The translations under genes were made by a program, and so were the position numbers. A stretch of 64,000 nucleotides of DNA, from contig JAFNMF010000001.1 in the NCBI GenBank assembly GCA_026537415.1, forward strand, positions 730,712 through 794,711. The letters are read 5' to 3'. Source of the stretch: Acetobacteraceae bacterium B3987. Its GTDB lineage: Bacteria; Pseudomonadota; Alphaproteobacteria; Acetobacterales; Acetobacteraceae. Shown here piece by piece: positions 47,589 to 60,803 of the stretch. Positions within the stretch are counted from its first letter, which is position 1. Each line of letters opens with the position of its first letter. The notes under the pieces were generated by a model. It searched no databases and was not told where the DNA came from. It saw only the letters and a program-made list of their open reading frames with translations.

Positions 47589-47651
47589 GAATATCATATC
47601 CGGACGCAAGAACCCCCTTTTCCCTGAACACTCCCATGCTATAAGAAAATC

Positions 47652-48698
47652 ATGGTCAGCAGCATCCTAAAATCCTACATGGTTTCATACCGTTCCAGTC
47701 TTTCGGCCCTTGGCGCACCAGCTCTACTTGGGCTTGCCCTTCTTACGGGCTGCTCCAGTTCCGATGCCGACATACAGGCAAAACTGCCACGTACGGCGGA
47801 TGCCGAGACCCTTTATAATTACGGGATTGATGCCCTGCATGGCGGGCATTACAAGCTGGCCAGCAGCGAGTTCGAGCTTCTCCAGCAGAACTTCCCTTAT
47901 TCCGGCTATACGGGCAGTGCCGAATTGATGGAAGGGTACGCCTACTACCTGCAAGGTGAGTATGCGCTTTCCGTCCAGCAGCTGGAACGCTATCTCCAGC
48001 TCCATCCCACCAGCCCAGATGCAGCTTACGCCTATTATCTGCGTGGTCTCTGCTATTACGAGCAAATCGGTGATGTCTCCCGAGATCAGCTCGGCACGCT
48101 GGAAGCTATGGATGCTCTACAGGAAGTCATAACACGCTTCCCCCAAACCTCTTATGCTCGTGATGCCCAGCTGAAAATTGACCTCTGCCGTGACCATCTG
48201 GCCGGTAAAGAGATGTATGTTGGCCGCTACTATCAACGGGAAAAAGACTATCAGGCCGCTTATGGCCGTTACCAGCGGGTCATTCAGGATTTCCAGACGA
48301 CCAACCATGTTCCGGAAGCACTGGAACGCTTGGTGGAGGTCAATCTGGACCTCGGTCTGCCCGATGAAGCCCGTCAGGCCGCCGCCGTACTCGGCTACAA
48401 CTCGCCGGACAGCCGCTGGTACCGTCTCGCCTATGAAAAGCTGAAATACCACAATCAGCTTACGCCACAGCTACCAAAGCCGTCCCGTAGCCAGCAGAAG
48501 GAAGAGCGGCGTGCCAGAAAGCACCATGCCGTAGCACCGCCGCCTGTGCAGAAGAACGCACCAACCTCTCCAGATAACGTCATCGTACAGCCTGTTTCTG
48601 CAACTCAGTCTGCACCTGTGGCGTCTGTCGAGATTCCCCCTGTGCCGACGGCGGCCTCTGGCCCCAGCCAGAAAAATAATGGAAAGACGTCACGCTAA
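47652..48698 (+). CDS. bamD: Outer membrane assembly lipoprotein BamD
   Basis: The 348-residue protein has a lipoprotein signal with lipobox LLTGC (Cys34), then TPR-like helices: TLYNYGIDALHGGHYKLASS, EFELLQQNFPYS, YLQGEYALSVQQLERYLQLH. It belongs to the BAM complex that inserts outer-membrane barrels. The C-terminal 90 residues form a Lys/Arg- then Pro/Ser-rich tail longer than in E. coli BamD (about 245 residues). It is followed by recN after 212 bases. Confidence 0.92.
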   Translation: MVSSILKSYMVSYRSSLSALGAPALLGLALLTGCSSSDADIQAKLPRTADAETLYNYGIDALHGGHYKLASSEFELLQQNFPYSGYTGSAELMEGYAYYLQGEYALSVQQLERYLQLHPTSPDAAYAYYLRGLCYYEQIGDVSRDQLGTLEAMDALQEVITRFPQTSYARDAQLKIDLCRDHLAGKEMYVGRYYQREKDYQAAYGRYQRVIQDFQTTNHVPEALERLVEVNLDLGLPDEARQAAAVLGYNSPDSRWYRLAYEKLKYHNQLTPQLPKPSRSQQKEERRARKHHAVAPPPVQKNAPTSPDNVIVQPVSATQSAPVASVEIPPVPTAASGPSQKNNGKTSR

Positions 48699-48749
48699 AA
48701 CGGTTGGTTGTTGCCGTATTTGCGTCGCAATTCTTTCTGAAAGGTAGCA

Positions 48750-48777
48750 TGTGAGGCTAGAATCATCTGGCCTCACA
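48750..48777 (+). terminator. Hairpin between bamD and recN
   Basis: TGTGAGGC (48750-48757) pairs perfectly with GCCTCACA (48770-48777); GCGTTTCTCTTT follows, a poor T tract. A weak terminator for bamD, 52 bases after its stop. Confidence 0.4.
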
Positions 48778-48910
48778 GCGTTTCTCTTTGTCCGGCCGGT
48801 GCAGCCACTTGCACGGATCAAGTTTCTTCCTGACTATCGGGCACCGCATTTTCTGCAAACCATAACAGAAACACGGATTGATGTTTCTGCCGGTTCTGGA
48901 GGCTGCATTT

Positions 48911-52722
<3,812 letters not shown>

Positions 52723-52940
52723 TGCGATACCATCATCAAATCAAGACATGACCACATAAAGGATAGATGGAGTCTACATATAAAATTTTAGAGTCAAAAT
52801 TATTAGACTCCTGAAATCCTCTTTAAACGGAGAATCAAAAAAATAACCATTCAGTGACTATATTCAACATATATAACATTTGATTATCACTCTACTTGAT
52901 TATAAAATTAATTTTATATTAAAACATTGTCAGCGTTTTT

Positions 52941-54287
52941 ATGGAGACTCGTGCAATGAACAGAAAAAGATATTTTCTAACGTGGAACTTCCAGGTCGTT
53001 CGACAGAATCCAGAGAGCAAAACACTTTATTGCTCTCCCCTTGATGCCCAGTTTCCCGATGACGCCTTCGCTCTTGAGCTGAAGCAGGATGACATCGCCA
53101 CAAACTGGACCTTTATCCCTCAAGGTGAAGAGATTGCTTCCCACTACACGGACGATATCAAAATAACCTTTAATTCCGAAATGCGGGTCTGGAACCTCCA
53201 AAATAAAGACGGACTGTTCCTGTGTTTTGACACCAAAACCCTTTCATTCTCTCGGGAACAAGCCTCCTTTTGGGAAGGTTTTCTACTACTGACACGTAAA
53301 GAAATTGAGACACTGACACATCTATTAAATCATAAATGGGTCATTCCAAAAACACAGATGATTATGGATGGAAAGGACTTTCAATTTGTTGATACCTTCA
53401 AAATAAAAATTGGAGATTTTGACATTGATATGCGTTACCAACTCCTAAGATATTGGAATAAATACAATGTAACCCTCTACTTTGATGGATGGAAAAGGGA
53501 AACACTTTATTTATACAATCCTGCCATCTACATTACTGCTTACAATAAAGAAGCTATCATGCAGCAATGTAAGATGTGTGTCATCTCACTCCGGAAAATG
53601 GGCAATTTCACCGGACCAATCATTCTCATGACTGATAAAGATCAAGCTTATATAGACAATCTTTTTGAAGGGGAAAAAGAATATACCGACAACCTCATCA
53701 TTCATAACCTGTATCCAAAGGACTTTCTCTCCTTTGTCTGCTCAAAATATGAAATAACAAATAAGGCTACATTTGCCGGCTACCAACCTCTTCTCTATCT
53801 AGACCCGGATATCATCATAGACAGGCCATTAGTACCACTTCTGGTCCGTGGTCTTTCAAGTGGCAAGATATGTTCACCCGCTGAGGAATTTCACCCAATA
53901 CAATCTCACATCCCAGTGGGTTCCTCCCTCTTCTCAATGGATGGCATTTCCGGACGCTTCACCCCGGGTATTAACGGAGGGACTATTCTGTTCCCCAATA
54001 CAGAAAATGACACGATACGGCGTTTTATTGACGAAATACGTCATGTCATCACAAGTCTAGTATTCAAATTTGGACGTGCCTTTAACGGATGGGCCGATCA
54101 AGAGGCTTATAATTATCTCGCGATCAAAACCAACTGGGTCAATTCCAACGCTCTAACATCGTTCACAGCTTATCAAGGCCCTACCTATGACAGACGTCTG
54201 GGCCTCATTCATTTCTGGGGCTTTTCCTCAGAAGAAAAAGTGGAGCGTATGAAGGAATATATGACTATGTTGGACTGTCACCACTGA
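52941..54287 (+). CDS. Two-part protein: module shared with neighbours plus GT-A glycosyltransferase domain
   Basis: The 448-residue protein is AT-rich. Residues about 11-195 resemble the two stand-alone proteins at 60.0-61.4 kb: W15-N-F, Q-N-P and SP-x(6)-PD-x-FALEL, then GLFLCFDTKTLSFSREQASF followed at once by W111-E-x-F-LLLT, aligning with GTYFSINP...DWERFILLT. Residues about 195-445 look like a GT8-like GT-A enzyme: AGYQPLLYLDPDIIIDRPL with a DPD metal motif (288-290), GINGGTILFPN and GWADQEAYNYLAI. The module resembles a beta-trefoil (fascin-like) pattern, but this is inference. It could glycosylate a cell-surface acceptor. No close family is recognised. Confidence 0.7.
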   Translation: METRAMNRKRYFLTWNFQVVRQNPESKTLYCSPLDAQFPDDAFALELKQDDIATNWTFIPQGEEIASHYTDDIKITFNSEMRVWNLQNKDGLFLCFDTKTLSFSREQASFWEGFLLLTRKEIETLTHLLNHKWVIPKTQMIMDGKDFQFVDTFKIKIGDFDIDMRYQLLRYWNKYNVTLYFDGWKRETLYLYNPAIYITAYNKEAIMQQCKMCVISLRKMGNFTGPIILMTDKDQAYIDNLFEGEKEYTDNLIIHNLYPKDFLSFVCSKYEITNKATFAGYQPLLYLDPDIIIDRPLVPLLVRGLSSGKICSPAEEFHPIQSHIPVGSSLFSMDGISGRFTPGINGGTILFPNTENDTIRRFIDEIRHVITSLVFKFGRAFNGWADQEAYNYLAIKTNWVNSNALTSFTAYQGPTYDRRLGLIHFWGFSSEEKVERMKEYMTMLDCHH

Positions 54288-54302
54288 GCTAACTGCCGAC
54301 CT

Positions 54303-54333
54303 GCCCGCCCCGCAGCACACTGACGGAGCGGGC
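54303..54333. terminator. Bidirectional hairpin between convergent glycosyltransferase genes
   Basis: GCCCGCCCCG (54303-54312) pairs with CGGAGCGGGC (54324-54333) with one mismatch around an 11-nt loop. GC-rich in an AT-rich setting, between the two stops; no T tract. Confidence 0.5.
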
Positions 54334-54343
54334 AATACGGCAA

Positions 54344-55252
54344 TTATGCCCTATCAATTTTACTCCACATAAAGCCGCAAATTACCTTAGGTAAACTATT
54401 CCTGATCTCTTCCTTTACCAAGGCAACTAACGCCCGATATTCTAACCGGTATTTATTTGTGGTCTCAGGTTCGGGGTGATCCCACGGTTTGGTATCCGCC
54501 ACGAAATGAAATATGGACGCATTCTCCTGCGCTTCTTTCACCTGCTCCTGTATATCAGGTTCAAAATAAAGGTAATTTTCATTCATATATTCAGCATAAA
54601 AATTCCATTTTTGTGAAAAATTATAAAGAGATTCCCTAAAAACATGATTTAATATTGATTCATCATAAAATGGCCATTTCTTATTTATGCAATCGATACA
54701 GTAAGTGGCATCTGATGGTGTAATCGCTTCCATATTAAAAACAACCATACCACTATTTATGTAACGTAACGGATTACCTATGCCCAGCATGTTTCTGCTT
54801 ATCTTATTAAAGTCTCCATAATCCTCATATTTTCTAAAATTACGTATCATACAACGAACACCACCGAGCTTCTTATCAGAGGGGAGTTCGTTAATAATCT
54901 TCAGAACATCATCTCTCACCAGCATATCGACATCAATGCTCAATATTTTTTTAAAGTCTTTAAAAATTGTAGGAATTAATAAAGGAAGATATGTTTCTAG
55001 AGGCCGGTTTTCATTATTGGAAAAATTCTTATTCTCTAAAAATGATGAACAATCGATAAATGATATTATACTTCCAAAAGAGGCAACAACACGCTCCACA
55101 AGCTGGATTAATGTTGTATCAAGGCACTTATAAAGTACAAAGAACTCTACCTTGCTTATATCAGAACAATTATCGAGTATGGATTTTATTGTGACAAGAG
55201 ACGGTATTACATATTTTTTATCAAATGAAATAACTATTGGAAATAAGCTCAT
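54344..55252 (-). CDS. GT8-family glycosyltransferase
   Basis: The 302-residue protein is a GT8-type (LgtC/WaaJ-like) GT-A enzyme. It has PIVISFDKKYVIPSLVTIKS at the start, the metal motif ILSIDVDMLVRDD (DVD), YINSGMVVFNM, and HFVADTKPWDHP, the HxxxxxKPW signature. Family members add galactose or glucose to lipooligosaccharide or protein. A GGGGGG lies four bases before ATG 55252, preferred over the ATG four codons earlier. Strongly AT-rich with rare codons, unlike ligA and the next gene, so probably acquired. Confidence 0.85.
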   Translation of the reverse strand: MSLFPIVISFDKKYVIPSLVTIKSILDNCSDISKVEFFVLYKCLDTTLIQLVERVVASFGSIISFIDCSSFLENKNFSNNENRPLETYLPLLIPTIFKDFKKILSIDVDMLVRDDVLKIINELPSDKKLGGVRCMIRNFRKYEDYGDFNKISRNMLGIGNPLRYINSGMVVFNMEAITPSDATYCIDCINKKWPFYDESILNHVFRESLYNFSQKWNFYAEYMNENYLYFEPDIQEQVKEAQENASIFHFVADTKPWDHPEPETTNKYRLEYRALVALVKEEIRNSLPKVICGFMWSKIDRA

Positions 55253-55484
55253 CACACCCCCCATAAGACCATAATTTCATATCCTATAAAATATTTTGTA
55301 ATAATTTCAAGAAGATACTCTACACTATCGACTTTACTTTTTAGGAAATATCTCTTCCTGAAACATTATCAGCCATGACAAAATTATTTCGTTCTGGTCG
55401 CATAAAGCAATTGAAACCTGTACCAACTCCATTATCATGCCGCCAGTAATAGCTACCTTGGCAAGGTGGCCATAGAGAGAGCAT

Positions 55485-56852
55485 ATGCCCACCACATCAC
55501 CCAGTCACCATTCCCTCATCATGCTAGTCGTTGGCTTGTTAGTTACCGTCATACTGATTGGGGTTTCCATTCTCATTTCCCTCTCGGAAATCTCTTTTGC
55601 TGCCGCACGGGAAACCCGGATGCGGGCTCTGGCCAAAGAGGGTGACAAACGGGCCCGGGCCTTTCTCCGCCTCCGCCGTAATAGCGGACAGGTGATGACA
55701 GCCATCCAGATCTGCCTCAATGCCGTCGGGATTCTGGGCGGTGTGGTCGGTGATGCCCTACTGAGCGAACCTTTCGCCGATGGCTTCCATTATCTGGGAC
55801 TATCCACTCCTTTATCGGAAAAAGCTGGGTCTTTTACATCATTCATTCTCGTAACCGGGCTGTTCGTACTTTTTGCCGACCTTCTGCCCAAACGCACGGC
55901 AATGAATGCCCCCGATAAAATCGCCCTAGCCGTAGGCTGGTTCCCTGCCTTAATCCTGAAGCTACTTTATCCTGCGGTATGGGTCTTTTCCCATATTGCC
56001 GATCTGATCCTGAAATTGCTGCGTATTCCTGCCACCGCCACAGTAGAGGCCGTAACGCCAGAGGATCTCCGGGCCATCCTCGCCGCAGGAACGGCCTCCG
56101 GTATTCTGCTGGAGCAGGAACATCAGATGATTCAGAATGTCATGGCCCTACAGAACCGTTCTGTAACTTCTGCCATGACACCACGGGATGAAATTGTTTA
56201 TCTGGATGTTAATGAAAGTCTGGAAAGCCAGCGTGACAAAGTGCGTGTCCGCCCCTATTCCCGCTATCCATTCTGTGATGGATCACTGGATAAAGTGGTT
56301 GGTTCCATCCGTGCAGAAGACGTTCTGGTCGCCGTTGTGGACGAACCGGCTACACTGACCAATCCGCAGAAAGCCTCTCCCAAACAAATCTTCAACATGC
56401 GACGGGATGTTCTCTCTCTCCCCGATACGCTGAATCTCTGGGAAACTCTGGCCCAATTCGACACTCACGGAGCCGGATTTGCACTCATCTTCAATGAATA
56501 TGGGCTGATTGTCGGGCTAATCACCTATAAGGACATCATGGGTGCCCTGATGGACGGGCTGGCCAATCCTTTTGAAGAACAGGCCATCGTCCGCCGTGAT
56601 GATGATTCATGGCTGATTGATGGTGCCGCTCCCATTCTGGACGTCATCCGTGAACTGGATATTCCCCTCTCCCACGACAATACCGAATTTGACACGATTG
56701 CCGGCTTCATCACGCACCGGCTGCGCCGCATGGCCCGCAAGGCAGACCGTGTTGAAATTGCCGGTTTCCGATTTGAGGTCGTAGATGTCGAGCTGTTCCG
56801 CATCAACCAGCTTCTGGTAACCCGTATGAAGCCCACCAGCAAAAACGGATAA
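55485..56852 (+). CDS. CNNM/CorC-type membrane protein (DUF21, CBS pair, CorC_HlyC)
   Basis: The 455-residue protein has a DUF21 membrane domain with about four spans (residues about 10-180), a CBS pair (about 215-360, with MTPRDEIVYLDV and FNEYGLIVGLITYKDIMGAL) and a C-terminal CorC_HlyC domain. Relatives include YtfL/PaeA and YfjD, and ion transport or polyamine export has been assigned to some. The substrate is not readable. It returns to native codon use after the AT-rich pair and precedes pncA by 14 bases, suggesting an operon. Confidence 0.85.
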   Translation: MPTTSPSHHSLIMLVVGLLVTVILIGVSILISLSEISFAAARETRMRALAKEGDKRARAFLRLRRNSGQVMTAIQICLNAVGILGGVVGDALLSEPFADGFHYLGLSTPLSEKAGSFTSFILVTGLFVLFADLLPKRTAMNAPDKIALAVGWFPALILKLLYPAVWVFSHIADLILKLLRIPATATVEAVTPEDLRAILAAGTASGILLEQEHQMIQNVMALQNRSVTSAMTPRDEIVYLDVNESLESQRDKVRVRPYSRYPFCDGSLDKVVGSIRAEDVLVAVVDEPATLTNPQKASPKQIFNMRRDVLSLPDTLNLWETLAQFDTHGAGFALIFNEYGLIVGLITYKDIMGALMDGLANPFEEQAIVRRDDDSWLIDGAAPILDVIRELDIPLSHDNTEFDTIAGFITHRLRRMARKADRVEIAGFRFEVVDVELFRINQLLVTRMKPTSKNG

Positions 56853-56866
56853 GGTCTGCCCCCATC

Positions 56867-57454
56867 ATGACCTCTCATAGCCCCCTGCTCCCTGATACAA
56901 TCACCAAGCGGGATGCTCTACTCATCATTGATATGCAGAACGACTTCATGCCCGGCGGGGCTCTACCCGTCTCTGGCGGTCCCGCTTGTCTGCCAGCCAT
57001 CAACCACCTCACTCAATACGGCTTCCGTGCTGTCATTGCCTCTCAAGACTGGCACCCTGCGCAGCATTGCTCCTTCAAAGAACAAGGCGGATCTTGGCCC
57101 ATACACTGCCTTGCAGGCTCATTCGGTGCTGCTCTGGTTGATGGGTTGGATCAGCAAAACATCACCCACATTATTCGCAAAGGAACGGCCTTGGAGGCAG
57201 ATTCAAACTCTGCCTTTTATGACGATCATGGTACCAACACCGGTTTAACCGCTCTACTATGCGGCTTGGGCATCAAACGAGTTTTCCTATGCGGCGTAGC
57301 GTTGGATGTCTGCGTTCTTGCTACGGCACGCCATGCAGCACGAGATGGCTTTGAGACATATATCCTACAACAGGCCTCGGCAGGAATCGGGGCATTGCCC
57401 ACCTCCCTCCACGAAGAAAACCTCATCCTCTACCGAGGAAATATAGGGGCTTAA
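56867..57454 (+). CDS. pncA: Nicotinamidase
   Basis: The 195-residue isochorismatase-fold protein converts nicotinamide to nicotinate for NAD salvage. The catalytic triad is visible: D22 in LIIDMQNDFMPGG, K105 in IIRKGTALE and C149 in CGVALDVCV. Metal-ligand residues D61, H63 (QDWHP) and H80 are also in place. It lies 14 bases after the CorC-type gene and is convergent with the GH144-like gene 23 bases away. Confidence 0.93.
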   Translation: MTSHSPLLPDTITKRDALLIIDMQNDFMPGGALPVSGGPACLPAINHLTQYGFRAVIASQDWHPAQHCSFKEQGGSWPIHCLAGSFGAALVDGLDQQNITHIIRKGTALEADSNSAFYDDHGTNTGLTALLCGLGIKRVFLCGVALDVCVLATARHAARDGFETYILQQASAGIGALPTSLHEENLILYRGNIGA

Positions 57455-57467
57455 CGCCTCTGCGCAC

Positions 57468-57490
57468 CCAGAAACCGTTATTGTTTCTGG
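57468..57490. terminator. Hairpin between pncA and the GH144-like gene
   Basis: CCAGAAAC (57468-57475) and GTTTCTGG (57483-57490) form a perfect 8-bp stem that spans the stop codon of the minus-strand gene. A compact convergent terminator candidate without T tract. Confidence 0.45.
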
Positions 57491-58905
57491 AAACCCGCCA
57501 CATGCAGCCCCTTCTGAAGGTAGGCATTCCTTTTCATGACATTCCAGACCAAACCACTGCGAAGATTTTCGATCATCAGCAGAATGGGGCCCTGATCAAT
57601 CCCCAGTTGCTGCCCATCAACCCAGAAGCTGTCTCCATCGACAAAGCTGGGATTGAAAGCATCCAAAAAGCCATACCGATTATAGACCTTGCTTCCATAC
57701 CGGGCCTTCATAGCCTGAAGTGCGGGCAAAGCAATTTCTGGGGCAAAAGCCACGGACCCACCCACCGCTGTGGGAGCAATCGTGCCGTCATCAAGTACAT
57801 AATCCCAACCAGCCCCACGGGCACTATAGGCAAGGAAGTGACGTCTCTGGCCATCAACATTCCTATAAGCATCCCCCGGACCATCCGAGGCCGTCAGCCC
57901 CCAAATATCTGCACTATAATCCTTCCAGTGCCCCGGATTATGACGGGCATATTCACGCTGTGAGTAAGCTGCCTTTCGACTATTCTGGAAATAGTTGTAG
58001 CCCCGTTGGCGGCTCGCTTTATCCAGAATACCACGGAAATCTACCCAGCATTCGCTATACTGATGCCCAAATAAAGGAGCGAAATTAAGCAGGTTATACC
58101 CATAAAAATTGCCCTGCTGCCTCTTATGTGTCTCTGTCCAGCGGTCCCATGTGTCAGCGGGCAAAGCATGTGTCGGGGAACCAAGTGCCAGCAGATAGAG
58201 CATCAGCCCTTCATTATATCCTGTCCACTGCGAAGACAGAAAATGATCCGGTGGCATCCACCCCATACTCAGCCATGAGCTTTTACCTCCGGTCATCCAC
58301 CGCCAGTCCACCCGACGATAAAGCCCATCTGCCAGCGTTCGTATCTCCCGCTCCTGCTGGCTCGGACCATCATAATAAGACTGAACAAACAATACTCCGC
58401 CCATCAGCAAGGCCGTGTCTATGCTGGAAAGCTCCGACCAATCCGCTACACGCAACCCTGTTTCGGGATCCAGAAAATGATAGAAAAACCCATGAGTGCC
58501 CGCCGTACCACGGGCCGCATCACCTTGCGGTAACGCCGCCAGAAAACGCAATGTAAGAAGGGTGCGCTCTACAGCCTGCTGCCGTGTGATATACCCCCGC
58601 TCCACACCAATTCCATAAGCGGTCAGACCAAAGCCTACACTGGCTATGCTGGCAGCACCATGCGGCAAAGGCGCACGATCTGGCACAAGCCCATTACGAG
58701 GATTCGCTGTCTCCCAGAACCAATTAAACGTCCGATGTTCGAGGTCCTCTACAAAAAGACGCTCCTGAGACGATAAAGGATAGGACGTCGCTTTAGCAGT
58801 CGGTATAGCCCCAGACACTAGCGCGGCCAGAACAATACCGGCTGCCAATATCCATAAGTTCCTAAGAGCACAATATACGGGCTGAATCATCTTCATAGAA
58901 AGCAT
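57478..58905 (-). CDS. Secreted GH144-like glucanase (glucoamylase-like domain)
   Basis: From ATG 58905 the product is 475 residues. An N-terminal signal peptide (LWILAAGIVLAALVSGAIPT, cleavage likely after AKA) is followed by an alpha/alpha toroid domain of the glycoamylase type: FVEDLEHRTFNWFWETANP, GLVPDRA, GTHGFFYHFLDPETG, ELSSIDTALLMGG, SQWTGYNEGLMLYLLALG, DIWGLTASDGPG and GGSVAFAPEIALPAL. Family GH144 members cleave beta-1,2-glucan in the periplasm. Substrate is inferred from family only. It follows the GT32-like gene on the same strand, 65 bases apart. Confidence 0.82.
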   Translation of the reverse strand: MLSMKMIQPVYCALRNLWILAAGIVLAALVSGAIPTAKATSYPLSSQERLFVEDLEHRTFNWFWETANPRNGLVPDRAPLPHGAASIASVGFGLTAYGIGVERGYITRQQAVERTLLTLRFLAALPQGDAARGTAGTHGFFYHFLDPETGLRVADWSELSSIDTALLMGGVLFVQSYYDGPSQQEREIRTLADGLYRRVDWRWMTGGKSSWLSMGWMPPDHFLSSQWTGYNEGLMLYLLALGSPTHALPADTWDRWTETHKRQQGNFYGYNLLNFAPLFGHQYSECWVDFRGILDKASRQRGYNYFQNSRKAAYSQREYARHNPGHWKDYSADIWGLTASDGPGDAYRNVDGQRRHFLAYSARGAGWDYVLDDGTIAPTAVGGSVAFAPEIALPALQAMKARYGSKVYNRYGFLDAFNPSFVDGDSFWVDGQQLGIDQGPILLMIENLRSGLVWNVMKRNAYLQKGLHVAGFQKQ

Positions 58906-58970
58906 GTCCTCTCTTCTCCAAGCCCTTACATGTCCCATGCAGAAGCTAACCCTACCCTCTTGATGAGCCT

Positions 58971-60020
58971 CTAATCCAACATTCTACCATTGATAATGGC
59001 AGAGCTTCGCCGACTATAATGCGTCTCTTTCCCCACAGGCTCATGGTGCGCTGCAGTATCTTCGAAAATAGTATATTCAATGCCGTTCGAATAACTATGA
59101 ATCTGCCTTACTTTATCCTCATACCGCCCACGATATTCGTGAATCACCATGGAATATAATAAGGGGCCTGTAACACGCAGAATACCGTAAGCCCCTACCC
59201 CATGAATGGCTTTCTTATACAAAGCAATACTGCACATGACCTGCTGTATGATACGGCGCATCAAAGGATGGCCCGCAGCGCATATTATGTAATACTGCTC
59301 ATATTCACCATAAGAGATATGTTCAATCTCTCTATGCATACGGGCCCCATGATACCAGAACGAAAGCAGGAACCGGTCGTCTGGCTGTACAACTAGATCA
59401 AGGGGATAGGAGATAACAGTTTTCAAATCGAGATATACACCGCCCACAGCATATAAGCACAGATAACGAAAGAAATCAGCACGAGCAGCCAGATAATCAG
59501 GACTGATAGACTGGTAATATTTCAGAAACTCATCACCATAATTCTCTTTAATAAATGTCTCTATGTCATAGTACCCGCCCTCTGACCAGAAATAGAACGT
59601 ATAATTCTGGTTAAGAGAAACGATATTGTTTCTATTTTCGATAAAAGCTTTTGGATATACGCCCGGCTCTTTAGGGAAAATACCTATCTGATGAATCTGA
59701 TGAGCAATATGCTCCTGCTCAGGAAACTCCGGCACTCGGGGCGGCAACATTTCAAGATCAATCAGGCGAAATGTTTCACACCGCTCCATGTGAGGGCAGT
59801 AGGCCTCAGAAAGATCAGGAGATGCGGAAAGATACCCTTTGCCCTTCTTGAAGAAACCAACACGCGTAACAACCTGACGGTGAGCCTCAAACCCTGCCTC
59901 TATGAGGTCATCCTCTGTCGCCACCGGTGGAGCATCGTCCTCATAATATTCGCACAGGAATTTCTGAACAATCTTACGATCAATAATGGCTAGATAGGTA
60001 TTGTAACAAGAAACGAACAT
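58971..60020 (-). CDS. GT32/OCH1-like glycosyltransferase with an N-terminal beta-rich module
   Basis: The 349-residue protein has a C-terminal GT-A domain of the sugar-binding DXD family: IAHQIHQIG (105-113), SPDYLAARADFFRYLCLYAV, then GGVYLDLK (193-200). The usual DxD is replaced by D-L-K here, as in some family members. The first 95 residues include KGYLSASPDL (61-70) and CETFRLI (81-87), reminiscent of the G-Y-x-S-x-x-P...W-E-x-F pattern in the neighbouring proteins, though W-E is missing. Seven bases after the preceding gene, so translation is probably coupled. Acceptor unknown. Confidence 0.75.
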   Translation of the reverse strand: MFVSCYNTYLAIIDRKIVQKFLCEYYEDDAPPVATEDDLIEAGFEAHRQVVTRVGFFKKGKGYLSASPDLSEAYCPHMERCETFRLIDLEMLPPRVPEFPEQEHIAHQIHQIGIFPKEPGVYPKAFIENRNNIVSLNQNYTFYFWSEGGYYDIETFIKENYGDEFLKYYQSISPDYLAARADFFRYLCLYAVGGVYLDLKTVISYPLDLVVQPDDRFLLSFWYHGARMHREIEHISYGEYEQYYIICAAGHPLMRRIIQQVMCSIALYKKAIHGVGAYGILRVTGPLLYSMVIHEYRGRYEDKVRQIHSYSNGIEYTIFEDTAAHHEPVGKETHYSRRSSAIINGRMLD

Positions 60021-60027
60021 GCCGCCC

Positions 60028-60678
60028 TCAAAATTCTATATCTTTAAGACGCTTAATGCGCATGTTATACTGTTTTTCCGATACAAACCCTTGGAAAGAA
60101 AAGGTCGCCATTTCACCTTTTTTCATACGACCTACCTTCGCAAAAGTAGGTATATTTTCTAAAAAGCCAATGCGTTTCCTATCAAAAGACGCAACGAATG
60201 GCTTGTTCTCTCCCGGGGGGATAAACTGTAGGCCGGAGATTTCCGTATTGTCGTTATGACAGACAATATGACTCATGCCGGGGTCTGTGACAGCCAGAAG
60301 CCCTTTATAGACATCATAAGGAAGGGGGCAAAATAACTCCCAGTCTGCTACACCGCCAGAAAAAGTGGTCTTGTTGTTTGATGGGTTAATGCTGAGATAA
60401 TCACCCGTCTCATCATTACACAACGCCACCAGTCCCCTATCCTGCGGACATATCCTCAAGGGGGACATCTCTACTAGCATATTGAAAATATTACGCCACT
60501 GCGGCACGAATTTTTGCGGGAACGGATAAGGGCTAGCCACAAACCCACTGACAAAAGAGCCTTGAAGCGGCACCCGGGCCAATATTTTACGATGGGGCGT
60601 ATAGCATAAAACATGCCCAAAACAGTCCATGAACCAGACTTTATCAAACGAGTAAGGTAAAACTTCCTCGGGCATCAC
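60028..60678 (-). CDS. Stand-alone module protein, paralogue of the gene at 60804-61433
   Basis: The 216-residue protein has no signal peptide or membrane span. It shares with its neighbour KVWFMDCFGHVL (13-24), GLVALCNDETGDYLSINPS (82-100) and DWELF (112-116), and a C-terminal part with alternating hydrophobic residues typical of beta strands. The G-x-Y-x-S-I-N-P then W-E-x-F spacing recalls a beta-trefoil repeat; this is inference. It is seven bases ahead of the GT32-like gene, so the two are likely expressed together. No function assigned. Confidence 0.7.
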   Translation of the reverse strand: MMPEEVLPYSFDKVWFMDCFGHVLCYTPHRKILARVPLQGSFVSGFVASPYPFPQKFVPQWRNIFNMLVEMSPLRICPQDRGLVALCNDETGDYLSINPSNNKTTFSGGVADWELFCPLPYDVYKGLLAVTDPGMSHIVCHNDNTEISGLQFIPPGENKPFVASFDRKRIGFLENIPTFAKVGRMKKGEMATFSFQGFVSEKQYNMRIKRLKDIEF

Positions 60679-60763
60679 CCATTCCCTAAAAACAGCATCA
60701 GTTCACCTGAAAACTTCTTCGCTTAAAAGCTATTGGTGCGCAGACAACAGTTCTATGCAGCAG

Positions 60764-60796
60764 AAAAAATCCCATCCCTCTGAACAGGGATGGGAC
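60764..60796 (-). terminator. Terminator of the upstream module gene
   Basis: TCCCATCCCT (60770-60779) pairs perfectly with AGGGATGGGA (60786-60795), and the minus strand continues with TTTTTT (60769-60764). It lies between the two module genes, so the gene at 60804-61433 has its own transcript. Confidence 0.88.
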
Positions 60797-60803
60797 AAAA
60801 ATC

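Noticed and set aside
60734-60741. Copy of the tRNA-Arg 3' end (TGGTGCGC) as a possible attachment site
   Set aside because: Only eight bases match, and the same octamer occurs elsewhere in coding genes of the window, so it is chance.
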